Below, piece by piece: positions 44,631 through 52,766 of a stretch of DNA of 64,000 bases; positions within the stretch are counted from its first letter, which is position 1, and every line of letters begins with the position of its first letter. The DNA is taken from NCBI RefSeq assembly GCF_001422485.1, contig NZ_LMNF01000001.1, forward strand, positions 317,900-381,899, written 5' to 3'. The position numbers were made by a program, and so were the translations under genes. Origin of the DNA: Agreia sp. Leaf283 (lineage in GTDB: Bacteria; Actinomycetota; Actinomycetes; Actinomycetales; Microbacteriaceae). The notes under the pieces are model-generated. The model worked only from the letters and a program-made list of their open reading frames with translations. It did no database searches and was not told the origin of the DNA.

Positions 44631-46019
44631 CTACACGCCCAGGTAGTGCTTCAGAGCCTCGTCGCCATCGCGAGGAACGAACCCGGTGCCGGCGAGCTTG
44701 CCCAGGGGCAGCACGCTGCCCAGCGGGCGCGGCGCGACCGACTTGCCGGCGAAGTACTGCTCGGTCGAGACCCCGGTCACATCCGACGCGGAGTGTCCTG
44801 TGAGCTCGTAGACGCGCGCGGCGATGGCGGCCCACGACTGCGGCTCGCCCTGATTCGTGAGGTTGTAGGTGCCGTAGTCGGCGCCCGTCGTCAGCAGGTG
44901 CCGGATGCCGTCGGCCAGGTCGGTCGTGAAGGTCAGGCGCCCGATCTGGTCGTTCACGACACTCGGAGCCACTCCGCGAGACGCGAGCGATGCCATGGTG
45001 CGCACGAAGTTGTTGCCCTCGCCGATGACCCAGCTGGTGCGCACGATGTAGTGACGCGGAACCGTCGACACGATGGCGTCTGCCGCCGCCTTGGTCTGGC
45101 CGTACACGCCGAGCGGCGAGAACGCCTCGTCTTCGGGGTGCTCGGCCGCGGTTCCGTCGAAGACGTAGTCGCTCGAGACGTGCACGAGGGTGAGCCGGTT
45201 GGCGGTGGCGACCGATGCGAGCAACGCGACGGCCGAGACGTTCGCGGCCCAGGCATCCGATCGGCCCGACGCCGTCTCGGCCTCGTCGACCTTCGTGTAG
45301 GCGGCCGCATTGATGATGGTGTCGTAGTCGCCCCAGTGCCGCGAGGTGTAGCTGGCCGGGTCGGCGACATCGAACTCGGCGCGCGACACGTATTCGGCGT
45401 CGGGGAAGACGTCGCGCAGCGCGAGGCCGAGCTGACCGCCCGCGCCGAGCACGAGCGTGCGCGCACCCTTCATGGGAACGACGTCGGCGAGTCGCGGGTG
45501 GGCCTGATCTTTCGCGCTGATCTCGACGTCGGCGAGCGCGATGGGCCAGGGGATGTTCGCGGTCTCGTCGGCGAGGTTGAGGAACGTGTACGAGGCGGCC
45601 GGGCTCCAGTGGTCGTTGACCAGGTAGGTGTAGGCCGTGTCTTCTTCGAGGGTCTGATACGAGTTGCCGACTCCGCGCGGCACATAGACGGCGCGGCCCG
45701 CGTCGAGCTCGACGGTCACGACGGCGCCGAACGAGTCGCCCTCGCGCAGGTCGACCCAGGCGCCGAAGATGCGCCCGGTGGCCACCGACACGTACTTGTC
45801 CCACGGCTCGGCGTGGATTCCGCGGGTGGTGCCGGTCTTGCCGTTGAAGGAGATGTTGTTCTGCACCGGACCGAAGTCGGGCAGCCCCAGGGCGAGCATC
45901 TTCTCGCGCTGCCAGTTCTCTTTGAACCAGCCGCGGTTGTCTCCGTGCACCGGAAGGTCGAGGATCACGAGCCCCGGAATCGCGGTCTCGGTCAGACGCA
46001 GTTCGTTCGCTTCGGTCAT
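44631..46019 (-). CDS. Fused dTDP-4-keto-rhamnose 3,5-epimerase / dTDP-4-keto-rhamnose reductase
   Basis: 462 residues joining RmlC and RmlD. Residues 1-190 are the RmlC cupin: GLVILDLPVHGDNRGWFKEN, VQNNISFNGKTGTTRGIHAE, then FGAWVDLREGDSFGAV and RAVYVPRGVGNSYQTLEEDT. From about 195 the RmlD part has LVLGAGGQLGLALRDVFPD, INAAAYTKVDEAE, HVSSDYVFDGT, YGQTKAAAD (Tyr-x3-Lys) and RTSWVIGEGNNFVRTM. Together they do the last two steps of dTDP-rhamnose synthesis. This fusion is found in several actinobacteria. rfbB is 18 kb away. Confidence 0.94.
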   Translation of the reverse strand: MTEANELRLTETAIPGLVILDLPVHGDNRGWFKENWQREKMLALGLPDFGPVQNNISFNGKTGTTRGIHAEPWDKYVSVATGRIFGAWVDLREGDSFGAVVTVELDAGRAVYVPRGVGNSYQTLEEDTAYTYLVNDHWSPAASYTFLNLADETANIPWPIALADVEISAKDQAHPRLADVVPMKGARTLVLGAGGQLGLALRDVFPDAEYVSRAEFDVADPASYTSRHWGDYDTIINAAAYTKVDEAETASGRSDAWAANVSAVALLASVATANRLTLVHVSSDYVFDGTAAEHPEDEAFSPLGVYGQTKAAADAIVSTVPRHYIVRTSWVIGEGNNFVRTMASLASRGVAPSVVNDQIGRLTFTTDLADGIRHLLTTGADYGTYNLTNQGEPQSWAAIAARVYELTGHSASDVTGVSTEQYFAGKSVAPRPLGSVLPLGKLAGTGFVPRDGDEALKHYLGV

Positions 46020-46146
46020 CGGTAACACCTGTGCTTTCTCTTGCCGCGCGCGTTCGGTCGCGCGCAGCGAGCCTACCGGGAACCGGCGCGAGGGTCACTC
46101 CGTTGCGCCGGGAATGGACTCGGGTTCTCGATGCTTGTAGCTCGTC

Positions 46147-47406
46147 ATGACCTCTGTCGCGACCCGGCCCGGCACCACCTCCTCCGACCTGCGTGGATGG
46201 CTCGGGGTGCTGTCCGTGTCTCTGGGCTCGTTCGTGCTGGTGCTCTCGGAGTTCCTGCCGATCGGCCTGCTCACGGCGATCTCCGACGATCTCGACGTGA
46301 GCATCGGAACGGCGGGCCTGATGGTCGTCGCCACGGGGCTGGCCGGGGCTGTCAGTGCGCCGATCGTCACCATCGCCACCTCGCGGATCGACCGGAGGAT
46401 CGTGCTGTGGTCGCTCAGTCTTCTGCTGGTGCTGGCCGACCTGCTGGGCGCAATGGCCCCGAACTTCACGGTGCTCATCGTTGCCCGACTGCTGCTCGGC
46501 GTCGCACTCGGCGGCTTCTGGTCGATCGGCGCCGGCGTCGCGGCGCGGCTCGTGCGCCCGGAATCGGTCATCCGGGCGTCGTCGTTCATCACGGCCGGCA
46601 TCTCGGTGGCGACCGTCGTGAGCCTTCCGCTCGGCTCGTTCATCGCATCCGTCGCCGATTGGCGCCTCGCGTTCGTGATCGGCGCGGCACTCGGCGCTGT
46701 CTCGCTCGTCGGACAGTTGCTGCTGCTGCCGAAGATCCCGTCGGTGCAGCGGGTGCGCGCGTCGACTCTGGCGGCGCTGCTGAAGCTGCCGCGCGCCCGG
46801 GTGGGACTCATCGGCGCGGCGTTCGTGTTCATCGCCCAGTTCGCGGCCTACACCTTCGTGTCGCCGTACCTCGAAGAGCTCGTCGAGCTCGACGCGGGGA
46901 CCATCACTCTGGCACTGCTGATCTTCGGAGTGGCCGGCATCGTGGGCAACTTCGCCGCGGGCTTCACTCTGTCGCGCAGCGTGACCGCGACCGTGGGAGT
47001 CGCGATGACCGTGGTCGCCGCCACGATCGTGCTGCTGCCCCTGCTCGCGTCGTCGCTCGTGGGCGTGTTCGTTCTCATCACCGCCTGGGGCCTAGTGTGG
47101 GGCGGTTTGCCGCTCGGCATGCAGACCTGGATGGCGAACGCCTCGCCGTCGGCATCGGAAGGGGGCCTGGCGCTCTTCGTCACCACGATCCAGCTGTCGA
47201 TCGCCGCGGGATCCGTGTTCGGCGCCCTGGCCGTGACCGCGAACGGCCTGGCCTTCGACTTCTGGCTGGCCGGCGGAATCGCGGCGGTCGGCGCCGTGGT
47301 CGTGTTCACCCTGGGCCTGCGCGGCGACCGGGCCGTGGCCACGGCGAACGCGAACGCCGCCGCGATCGCCGCCCTGGAACCGCAGCCCGTTCGCTCGCCT
47401 GTGTAA
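46147..47406 (+). CDS. MFS transporter (AraJ/Bcr-like, 12 helices)
   Basis: 419 residues with about 12 helices. LVLSEFLPIGLLTAISDDLD in helix 1 and GLMVVATGLAGAVSAPIVTI match the sugar/drug exporter group of AraJ/YdhP type. ARLLLGVALGGFWSIGAGVA carries the family motif near helix 4. Export of a drug or sugar is likely. The C-terminus is a short hydrophilic tail (ALEPQPVRSPV), ending in tandem 16-bp repeats. Confidence 0.92.
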   Translation: MTSVATRPGTTSSDLRGWLGVLSVSLGSFVLVLSEFLPIGLLTAISDDLDVSIGTAGLMVVATGLAGAVSAPIVTIATSRIDRRIVLWSLSLLLVLADLLGAMAPNFTVLIVARLLLGVALGGFWSIGAGVAARLVRPESVIRASSFITAGISVATVVSLPLGSFIASVADWRLAFVIGAALGAVSLVGQLLLLPKIPSVQRVRASTLAALLKLPRARVGLIGAAFVFIAQFAAYTFVSPYLEELVELDAGTITLALLIFGVAGIVGNFAAGFTLSRSVTATVGVAMTVVAATIVLLPLLASSLVGVFVLITAWGLVWGGLPLGMQTWMANASPSASEGGLALFVTTIQLSIAAGSVFGALAVTANGLAFDFWLAGGIAAVGAVVVFTLGLRGDRAVATANANAAAIAALEPQPVRSPV

Positions 47407-47445
47407 CCGCTCCCCCGTGTAACCGCTCCCCTGTGTAACCGCCTC
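47398..47445 (+). repeat. Three tandem 16-bp repeats across the MFS stop codon
   Basis: Copies of (C/T)(C)GTGTAACCGCTCC begin at 47398, 47414 and 47430. The first contains the TAA stop codon of the MFS gene, so the following copies repeat the stop region. Confidence 0.85.
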
Positions 47446-47485
47446 GGGCGGAATACCTCGTCGACGGGCGCGGTTCGAGAGGGGG

Positions 47486-48616
47486 ATGTCATTCTCACCG
47501 AACTCCTCCCAGCCCCCTTCTCCCCCAGCATCAGACTCTCTTGCGGCATCCGACCGCGTGGCCCTGGTGGTCGGCGCGTCGGGCATCGCGGGCTCGGCCC
47601 TCGTCGACAGACTGACGGCCGATGGATGGCGGGTGCTCGCGTTGGCCCGTTCCGAGGGCCGGCAGGCCCCCGGGGTCGAATGGATCGCTGCGGACCTGCG
47701 TTCGCCGGAGAGCCTGCGCCAGGCCCTCGAAGGGCGAGGCGTCAGCCACGTCTTCTTCACCGCCTGGTCGCGCCAGGCGACCGAGGAGCAGAACATCGTC
47801 GTGAACGGCGGCATGGTGCGCGACCTGCTCGCAGCGCTCGACGGATCTGCCGTGGTGCACGCTGCACTGGTGACGGGCCTCAAGCACTGCCTGGGCCCCT
47901 TCGACGCCTACGCCCAAGGCGAGATGCCCGACACTCCTTTTCACGAGGATGAGCCCCGGCTCGACGTGCCGAACTTCTACTACGCGCAAGAGGACGAGCT
48001 CTTCGCTGCTGCAGAGCGGCAGGGCTTCACGTGGTCGGTTCACCGCTCCCACACGGTGATCGGCCACGCCGTCGGCAACCTGATGAACATGGGGCTCACC
48101 CTCGCGACCTACGCCTCGATCTGCCGTCACCTCGATCGACCCTTCGTCTTTCCCGGCAGCGAGACGCAGTGGAACGGCGTGACAGACATGACCGACTCCA
48201 CCGTTCTCGCCGAGCAGATGGTCTGGGCCTCGACGTCGCCGGCAGGCGCGAACGAAGCGTTCAACGTGGTGAACGGCGACATCTTCCGCTGGCGCTGGAT
48301 GTGGCCGCAGCTCGCCGCATACTTCGGCGTCGAACCCGTCGGCTTCGAGACGAGCCCCCGACCTCTGGAGCAGCAGATGGAGGGAATGGGTGATGTGTGG
48401 GCGACGATCGCGGCCCAGCACGAGCTCGTCGAGCCTGACCTCGGTCGTCTTGCCTCGTGGTGGCACACCGATGCCGACTTGGGTCGTGACATCGAGGTCG
48501 TGACCGACATCAGCAAGAGCCGCCTGGCCGGGTTCCACACCCATCACCGCACAGTGGACTCGTTCACAGCCCTCTTCGATCGCTATCGACACGAGCGGCT
48601 CATCCCCGCCGCGTGA
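47486..48616 (+). CDS. PRISE-like NAD(P)-dependent reductase (progesterone-5-beta-reductase family)
   Basis: 376 residues. Extended SDR with Rossmann ALVVGASGIAGSALVDRL, the family's VSHVFFTAWSRQATEEQN, the ALVTGLKHCLGPFDAY region, and NFYYAQEDELFAAAERQGF, the characteristic N-F-Y-Y motif of this family in place of Tyr-x3-Lys. HRSHTVIGHAVGNLMNMGLT and FNVVNGDIFRWRWMWPQLA fit too. Plant members reduce enones; bacterial ones are poorly known. GAGAGGGGG precedes the ATG. The 3' end overlaps the convergent HNH gene by 17 bp. Confidence 0.9.
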   Translation: MSFSPNSSQPPSPPASDSLAASDRVALVVGASGIAGSALVDRLTADGWRVLALARSEGRQAPGVEWIAADLRSPESLRQALEGRGVSHVFFTAWSRQATEEQNIVVNGGMVRDLLAALDGSAVVHAALVTGLKHCLGPFDAYAQGEMPDTPFHEDEPRLDVPNFYYAQEDELFAAAERQGFTWSVHRSHTVIGHAVGNLMNMGLTLATYASICRHLDRPFVFPGSETQWNGVTDMTDSTVLAEQMVWASTSPAGANEAFNVVNGDIFRWRWMWPQLAAYFGVEPVGFETSPRPLEQQMEGMGDVWATIAAQHELVEPDLGRLASWWHTDADLGRDIEVVTDISKSRLAGFHTHHRTVDSFTALFDRYRHERLIPAA

Positions 48617-50111
48617 ACCGAACGGTGCCGGCTGAAGGACTCGGCTTCCGTGGTCGGTTTCTCTTGGTGCGGGCACTCGCACTCCCAATCCCACTCGCAT
48701 GGGCATAGTGGAGCGCGACCCCACGAAACCTGACTCTGATGGGTGATCGCAGCGGATCGACCTCTGCCGACGGCACCCAGCGGTAGCTGTCTTTGTAGCG
48801 TTCGCCCGCGATCCGCGCTATGCGATGACCGTGATTGTGCAGGTGCATGTGATGGAACCTGCAGAGGAGGACTCCGTCTTCGACGTCGGTCTTGCCGCCT
48901 TCGCTCCACGGATCGATGTGATGCACCTCGCAGAACGACGGCGGGGCGTTGCAGCCCGCCACGACGCATCCGCCTTGGAGGGAGGCGATCGCCAGGCGCT
49001 GCTTGGCCGTGAAGAGTCGCACTTCGCGGCCGAGGTCGAGCGGGGCGCCGGCGGAGTCGACGATCACGGGAACGATTCCGGTGTCGCAGACCAGTCGATC
49101 GATCGTCTTCATCGAGACGGGGATGCCTGTTCCTTCGATGAATGCGACACCGTCGCTGTTGGGCCGCGTGAGTTCGTCGGCCCTGACGACGACCTGCACC
49201 GTGGGCCGCTTCTGCGCGAGCAGCGCGTTCTCATCGACGAGGGCACCGGCCTTGAGCAGGGCGACGAGCACGGAGGCGCGGATCTGCTCGGTCGTGCGGG
49301 GGTCGTCTTCGAGAGCCTTTGCCATGGTGGCGGCCTTGCCGTGAACGAGTCGAGGTCCGCCGATTCGGGGACCGAGTAGCAAGTCGAGGGTGTTCTTGAA
49401 CCAGGCGCCGTCTTCGGGCGCGAACGACGCGCGCAGGTGAACCATGCCGTCGCGATCAGTCCAGATCTTCGCCTCCTGCCTGGCCTGCATTTCGCGCTCG
49501 TTCTCCGCCACGCTTTCGCGATCGAGCAACGCACGCGCGTTTCGCGCGTCGCGGTAGACCAGTTCGGGCGCATCGAGTGGATGCAGGTACTCGAGGATTC
49601 GGTCTGCCGCCGCGGCCAGCGCCTCTGGAGACACGTCATCCGCCTTGCCGCCGAGCCCCGCACGCAACGCCTCGAATCTGTCGGGGCTGATCTCGCCCGA
49701 CTGCATGCGCTCTGTGATCGACGCGAACCACGGCCCCTGCGGCACCCCTGCGTCGGCCTGCCCGGCGGGCGGTGCGAAGCGCACAGGTGATGCCTGCATC
49801 ACAGACTTGCCGAGGTTGTCGATCTTTCGGGCGTCGGCCTTCGTGCTGCCGGTCAGCGCGGCGATCATCGACTGCGGATTCAGATGCCCCTCGGTCTTCG
49901 CGAGCCCCGCCCCGCCGAGCTCTCTGCGGGAGCGCTGGTTGATCTCGGCGGCCCCGCAGGCCAGCGCCCGATCGACCTCGTGCCGAAGGGACGCCGCCAC
50001 GCTCATGAATGTCTTCAACTCATCCGAGCTGAACTCTGAGAAGTCGGTGGCACCATGAATACTCGACAGACGAGCCGTAAAGGCTCGAATCGTGTCGAAT
50101 ACTGTTTCCAT
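48600..50111 (-). CDS. DUF222 / HNH endonuclease (13E12 repeat-family type)
   Basis: 503 residues. A long helical DUF222 domain (from about residue 30 to 310; GGAGLAKTEGHLNPQSMIAA, VHLRASFAPEDGAWFKNTLD) is followed by a C-terminal HNH domain: GGCVVAGCNAPPSFCEVHHI, DPWSEGGKTDVEDGVLLCRF, HHMHLHNHG. The Cys/His zinc ligands and catalytic HH are intact. A basic, disordered tail (RTKRNRPRKPSP) ends it. Mycobacterial 13E12 members are part of the SOS response; a LexA-type box on the -35 here agrees. The ATG at 50111 has TAATCT 6 nt upstream. Confidence 0.92.
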   Translation of the reverse strand: METVFDTIRAFTARLSSIHGATDFSEFSSDELKTFMSVAASLRHEVDRALACGAAEINQRSRRELGGAGLAKTEGHLNPQSMIAALTGSTKADARKIDNLGKSVMQASPVRFAPPAGQADAGVPQGPWFASITERMQSGEISPDRFEALRAGLGGKADDVSPEALAAAADRILEYLHPLDAPELVYRDARNARALLDRESVAENEREMQARQEAKIWTDRDGMVHLRASFAPEDGAWFKNTLDLLLGPRIGGPRLVHGKAATMAKALEDDPRTTEQIRASVLVALLKAGALVDENALLAQKRPTVQVVVRADELTRPNSDGVAFIEGTGIPVSMKTIDRLVCDTGIVPVIVDSAGAPLDLGREVRLFTAKQRLAIASLQGGCVVAGCNAPPSFCEVHHIDPWSEGGKTDVEDGVLLCRFHHMHLHNHGHRIARIAGERYKDSYRWVPSAEVDPLRSPIRVRFRGVALHYAHASGIGSASARTKRNRPRKPSPSAGTVRFTRRG

Positions 50112-50117
50112 ACACAT

Positions 50118-50123
50118 AGATTA
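50118..50123 (-). promoter_or_regulatory. -10 box TAATCT of the HNH gene (17 bp from -35 TTGTTC)
   Basis: On the minus strand TTGTTC (50141-50146), 17 bp, TAATCT (50118-50123), 6 nt, ATG. The -35 hexamer lies inside the LexA-type palindrome. Confidence 0.7.
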
Positions 50124-50138
50124 CCGTATCGCACACAA

Positions 50139-50154
50139 TAGAACAAGTGTTCTA
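50139..50154. promoter_or_regulatory. Putative SOS (LexA) box
   Basis: TAGAACAAGTGTTCTA: the GAAC-N4-GTTC core of actinobacterial LexA sites with matching flanks (7-bp arms). It covers the HNH promoter's -35 and lies 6 bp upstream of the divergent lipoprotein's -10 box. Confidence 0.75.
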
Positions 50155-50159
50155 GACAC

Positions 50160-50165
50160 TAAGGT
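50160..50165 (+). promoter_or_regulatory. -10 box TAAGGT of the leaderless lipoprotein gene
   Basis: TAAGGT, 7 nt before the ATG at 50173. The SOS-like box lies just upstream, so this gene may share LexA control. Confidence 0.5.
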
Positions 50166-50172
50166 TGCAGAG

Positions 50173-50760
50173 ATGAGGCGAAGACGATTCGTTTGGGCGG
50201 TGCTGGCCGCTGCCGTGGGCACGGCAATCCTCGGCGGCTGCACGAACACGCAGGCACCCACGCCGACACTCACGCCGACAGCAAGCAGCCCGAGCACGTC
50301 GAGCATCAGCCCCAGTCCCAGCCCCACTCCCAGCCCGACGAAGACCGTCGTACCCGACAATGCGGGCGACGTCTTGGAGCCGATGTCCTGCACGCCCCTC
50401 AGATCCGACGACAAGCCGAAGATCAGTGGCGAGCGCCAGCAGATCGCCGTCGACAACGGACCCCGCGTCGGGGCCACCGGCCAGGCACTGCTCGATCCCG
50501 ACGGCACGCCGGTGGCGTATGTCGTCGCCGCCGATGACATACCCGACTTCATCTCCGACCGCTTCTGCGTCGGACTTGCCTACCTCAACAACGTCAACGG
50601 CCCCCGCAGAGGCGGCGCCATGGTGCTCTATGCCGGCGACATCCTCAACTTCGATGCCGAGACCGTCACCACCGTGGGCGACATCAACGGCGACGTAGAG
50701 GACTACCCGCTCCCAGCCCCCCTGCCGCCACAACACGCACCCGAGTTCACCCTGCAATAG
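50173..50760 (+). CDS. Predicted secreted lipoprotein of unknown function
   Basis: 195 residues. Signal MRRRRFVWAVLAAAVGTAIL with lipobox LGGC, then a Thr/Ser/Pro-rich spacer (about 25-60), then a small domain with two Cys (PMSCTPLRS and DRFCVGLAYL) that may be bonded. I do not recognise a family. It is divergent from the HNH gene across the SOS box. Confidence 0.8.
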   Translation: MRRRRFVWAVLAAAVGTAILGGCTNTQAPTPTLTPTASSPSTSSISPSPSPTPSPTKTVVPDNAGDVLEPMSCTPLRSDDKPKISGERQQIAVDNGPRVGATGQALLDPDGTPVAYVVAADDIPDFISDRFCVGLAYLNNVNGPRRGGAMVLYAGDILNFDAETVTTVGDINGDVEDYPLPAPLPPQHAPEFTLQ

Positions 50761-50933
50761 AGTGGCAAGACACTCGCGTGAGAGCGCGACCTTACGACAT
50801 CCAAGCCCGCCTGGCTAGCGTCAATCTCGCCGCAAATCGGCAGGGCTAGCCTCGGAGCTTGATCCACAACGAGATCGCAAGGAAGCGATGCGCGCGACGA
50901 GACAGCTGTCGTGATCGTGACGAGGGGGCAGGC

Positions 50934-51224
50934 GTGAAATTCATCCGATGCCAAGGCAAGTCGTTCGTGACGACCGACGATGTCGCACAGGCGGTCGCGA
51001 ACTTCGCGGCCGCCGCCAGCCGTCGCGGGCGTGTGGTGATCATCGACGTTCCGGTCGTGATCGACCACGATGGCCCGGTCGTGCAGCTCGTTCTCTCCCC
51101 GGGCGAAGCCCTCGAGATCTCCGACTCGGCGACGCCGCACCAGGAGCTCGACACGACTCCCCTGATCCGATCCCTGACCGAACGCCGCCTGGCCTGGCGG
51201 CCCCACACGGCAGAGACCGACTGA
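50934..51224 (+). CDS. Small hypothetical protein
   Basis: 96 residues from the GTG at 50934, with GAGGGGG upstream. It begins VKFIRCQGKSFVTTDDVAQA and includes a hydrophobic strand (RVVIIDVPVVI) and an acidic tail. The sequence has a compact alpha/beta feel, without signal or membrane segment. No function assigned. A longer reading from 50859 lacks a ribosome-binding site. Confidence 0.65.
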   Translation: MKFIRCQGKSFVTTDDVAQAVANFAAAASRRGRVVIIDVPVVIDHDGPVVQLVLSPGEALEISDSATPHQELDTTPLIRSLTERRLAWRPHTAETD

Positions 51225-51389
51225 ACCGGCCAGACGAACGACTGAGCCGGCCCCCCGCGCGCTGATACCGGGCCGGATGCGCCGCTGCACTCCTGAAGGA
51301 AACTCGCCGGATACATAAGTCTGGTAGGAATGAGGGATGGATAAGCACGACGAGGTGCATCACTTTGCTCAATCGGGGGAAGGCAGCAA

Positions 51390-52706
51390 ATGAAGCTCTC
51401 TGTAATCGGATGCGGATATCTGGGCGCGGTTCACGCCGCGTCGATGGCCGAGCTCGGTCACGACGTGATCGGCATCGACATTGACCAGGCCAAGATCGAC
51501 GCGTTGGCCGCGGGAAAGGCGCCGTTCTTCGAACCGGGCCTGCCCGAGATCCTCACGTCAGCCACGGCCACGGGACGACTGCGCTTCTCGACAGACCTCG
51601 CCGACGCCGCCGGCAGCCAGGTGCACTTCATCGCGGTGGGAACGCCGCAGAAGAAGGGCAGCTACGCGGCCGACCTCACCTATGTGAACGCGGCGCTCGA
51701 CGGGCTGCTCCCTTATCTTTCGGATGGCGACCTGGTGGTCGGCAAGTCGACGGTGCCCGTCGGCACCGCAGCCGATCTCGCGGCCAAGGTGACGGCATCC
51801 GGCACGGGCGCGATGCTCGCCTGGAACCCCGAGTTCTTGCGTGAGGGCTTCGCCGTGCAGGACACCATCTCTCCCGACCGTCTCGTGTACGGGCTGCCGC
51901 CCGAGCCGGCCCAGGCCGAGGCATCCAAGGCCTTGCTCGACGGTGTCTACGAGTCGGCGCTCGGCAAGGACACGCCGCTGGTGGTCACCGATTACGCGAC
52001 CGCCGAACTCGTGAAGGTCTCGGCCAACGCCTTCTTGGCGACGAAGATCTCGTTCATCAATGCGATGGCCGAGATCGCCGAGGTCACCGGCGCCGATGTC
52101 ACGCAGCTGTCGACCGCCATCGGCCTCGACGACCGCATCGGCTGGAAGTTCCTGAAGGCCGGCGTCGGCTTCGGCGGCGGGTGCCTGCCGAAGGACATCC
52201 GCGCGTTCACCGCTCGCGCCGAGGAGCTGGGCCGCGGCGAGTCCGTCGCCTTCCTCAAGGAGGTCGACGCCATCAACCTGCGTCGCCGCCAGCGTGTGGT
52301 CGACCTCGCGGTCGAGTCGCTCGGGGGCCAGGTGAACGGCAAGAAGATCGCCGTTCTCGGCCTGGCGTTCAAGCCGCATTCCGACGACATCCGCGACAGC
52401 CCGGCGCTCGACGTTGCCGTGCAGCTCAAGGGCCTGGGTGCGAACGTGGTGGCCACCGATCCCGAAGCGATCCACACGGCCAGCCGTGTGCATCCACAGC
52501 TCACGTACGAGGCCGAGCCGGCCGCGGCGCTGCAGGATGCCGACCTGGTCGTGTTGGTCACGGAGTGGGACGAGTTCCGGCACATGGACCCGGCGTGGGC
52601 ACTTCCGCTGGTGAAGACGGCGACGATCATCGACGGCCGCAACACACTGGATGCGACGGCCTGGCGTGCCGCCGGCTGGTCCTACATCGGGCTGGGTCGC
52701 CCCTAG
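51390..52706 (+). CDS. ugd: UDP-glucose 6-dehydrogenase
   Basis: 438 residues. Oxidises UDP-glucose to UDP-glucuronate, a precursor for acidic polysaccharides. N-terminal NAD domain VIGCGYLGAVHAASMAELGH, VGTPQKKGSYAADLTYV, STVPVGTA, AWNPEFLREGFAV, middle KVSANAFLATKISFIN, catalytic Cys in GVGFGGGCLPKDIRAF, and C-terminal GLAFKPHSDDIRDSPAL are intact. GGAAGG precedes the ATG. It opens the glycan locus and ends at a bidirectional terminator. Confidence 0.96.
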   Translation: MKLSVIGCGYLGAVHAASMAELGHDVIGIDIDQAKIDALAAGKAPFFEPGLPEILTSATATGRLRFSTDLADAAGSQVHFIAVGTPQKKGSYAADLTYVNAALDGLLPYLSDGDLVVGKSTVPVGTAADLAAKVTASGTGAMLAWNPEFLREGFAVQDTISPDRLVYGLPPEPAQAEASKALLDGVYESALGKDTPLVVTDYATAELVKVSANAFLATKISFINAMAEIAEVTGADVTQLSTAIGLDDRIGWKFLKAGVGFGGGCLPKDIRAFTARAEELGRGESVAFLKEVDAINLRRRQRVVDLAVESLGGQVNGKKIAVLGLAFKPHSDDIRDSPALDVAVQLKGLGANVVATDPEAIHTASRVHPQLTYEAEPAAALQDADLVVLVTEWDEFRHMDPAWALPLVKTATIIDGRNTLDATAWRAAGWSYIGLGRP

Positions 52707-52716
52707 CAGGCAGTAC

Positions 52717-52755
52717 CAAAAAAGAGGGACCGCGCCATTGCGGTCCCTCTTTTTC
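52717..52755. terminator. Bidirectional intrinsic terminator between ugd and the LCP gene
   Basis: Stem AAAGAGGGACCGC/GCGGTCCCTCTTT with loop GCCATT; A-run on the left, T-run on the right, so it works for both convergent genes. Confidence 0.95.
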
Positions 52756-52766
52756 GGTCTCGGCGA

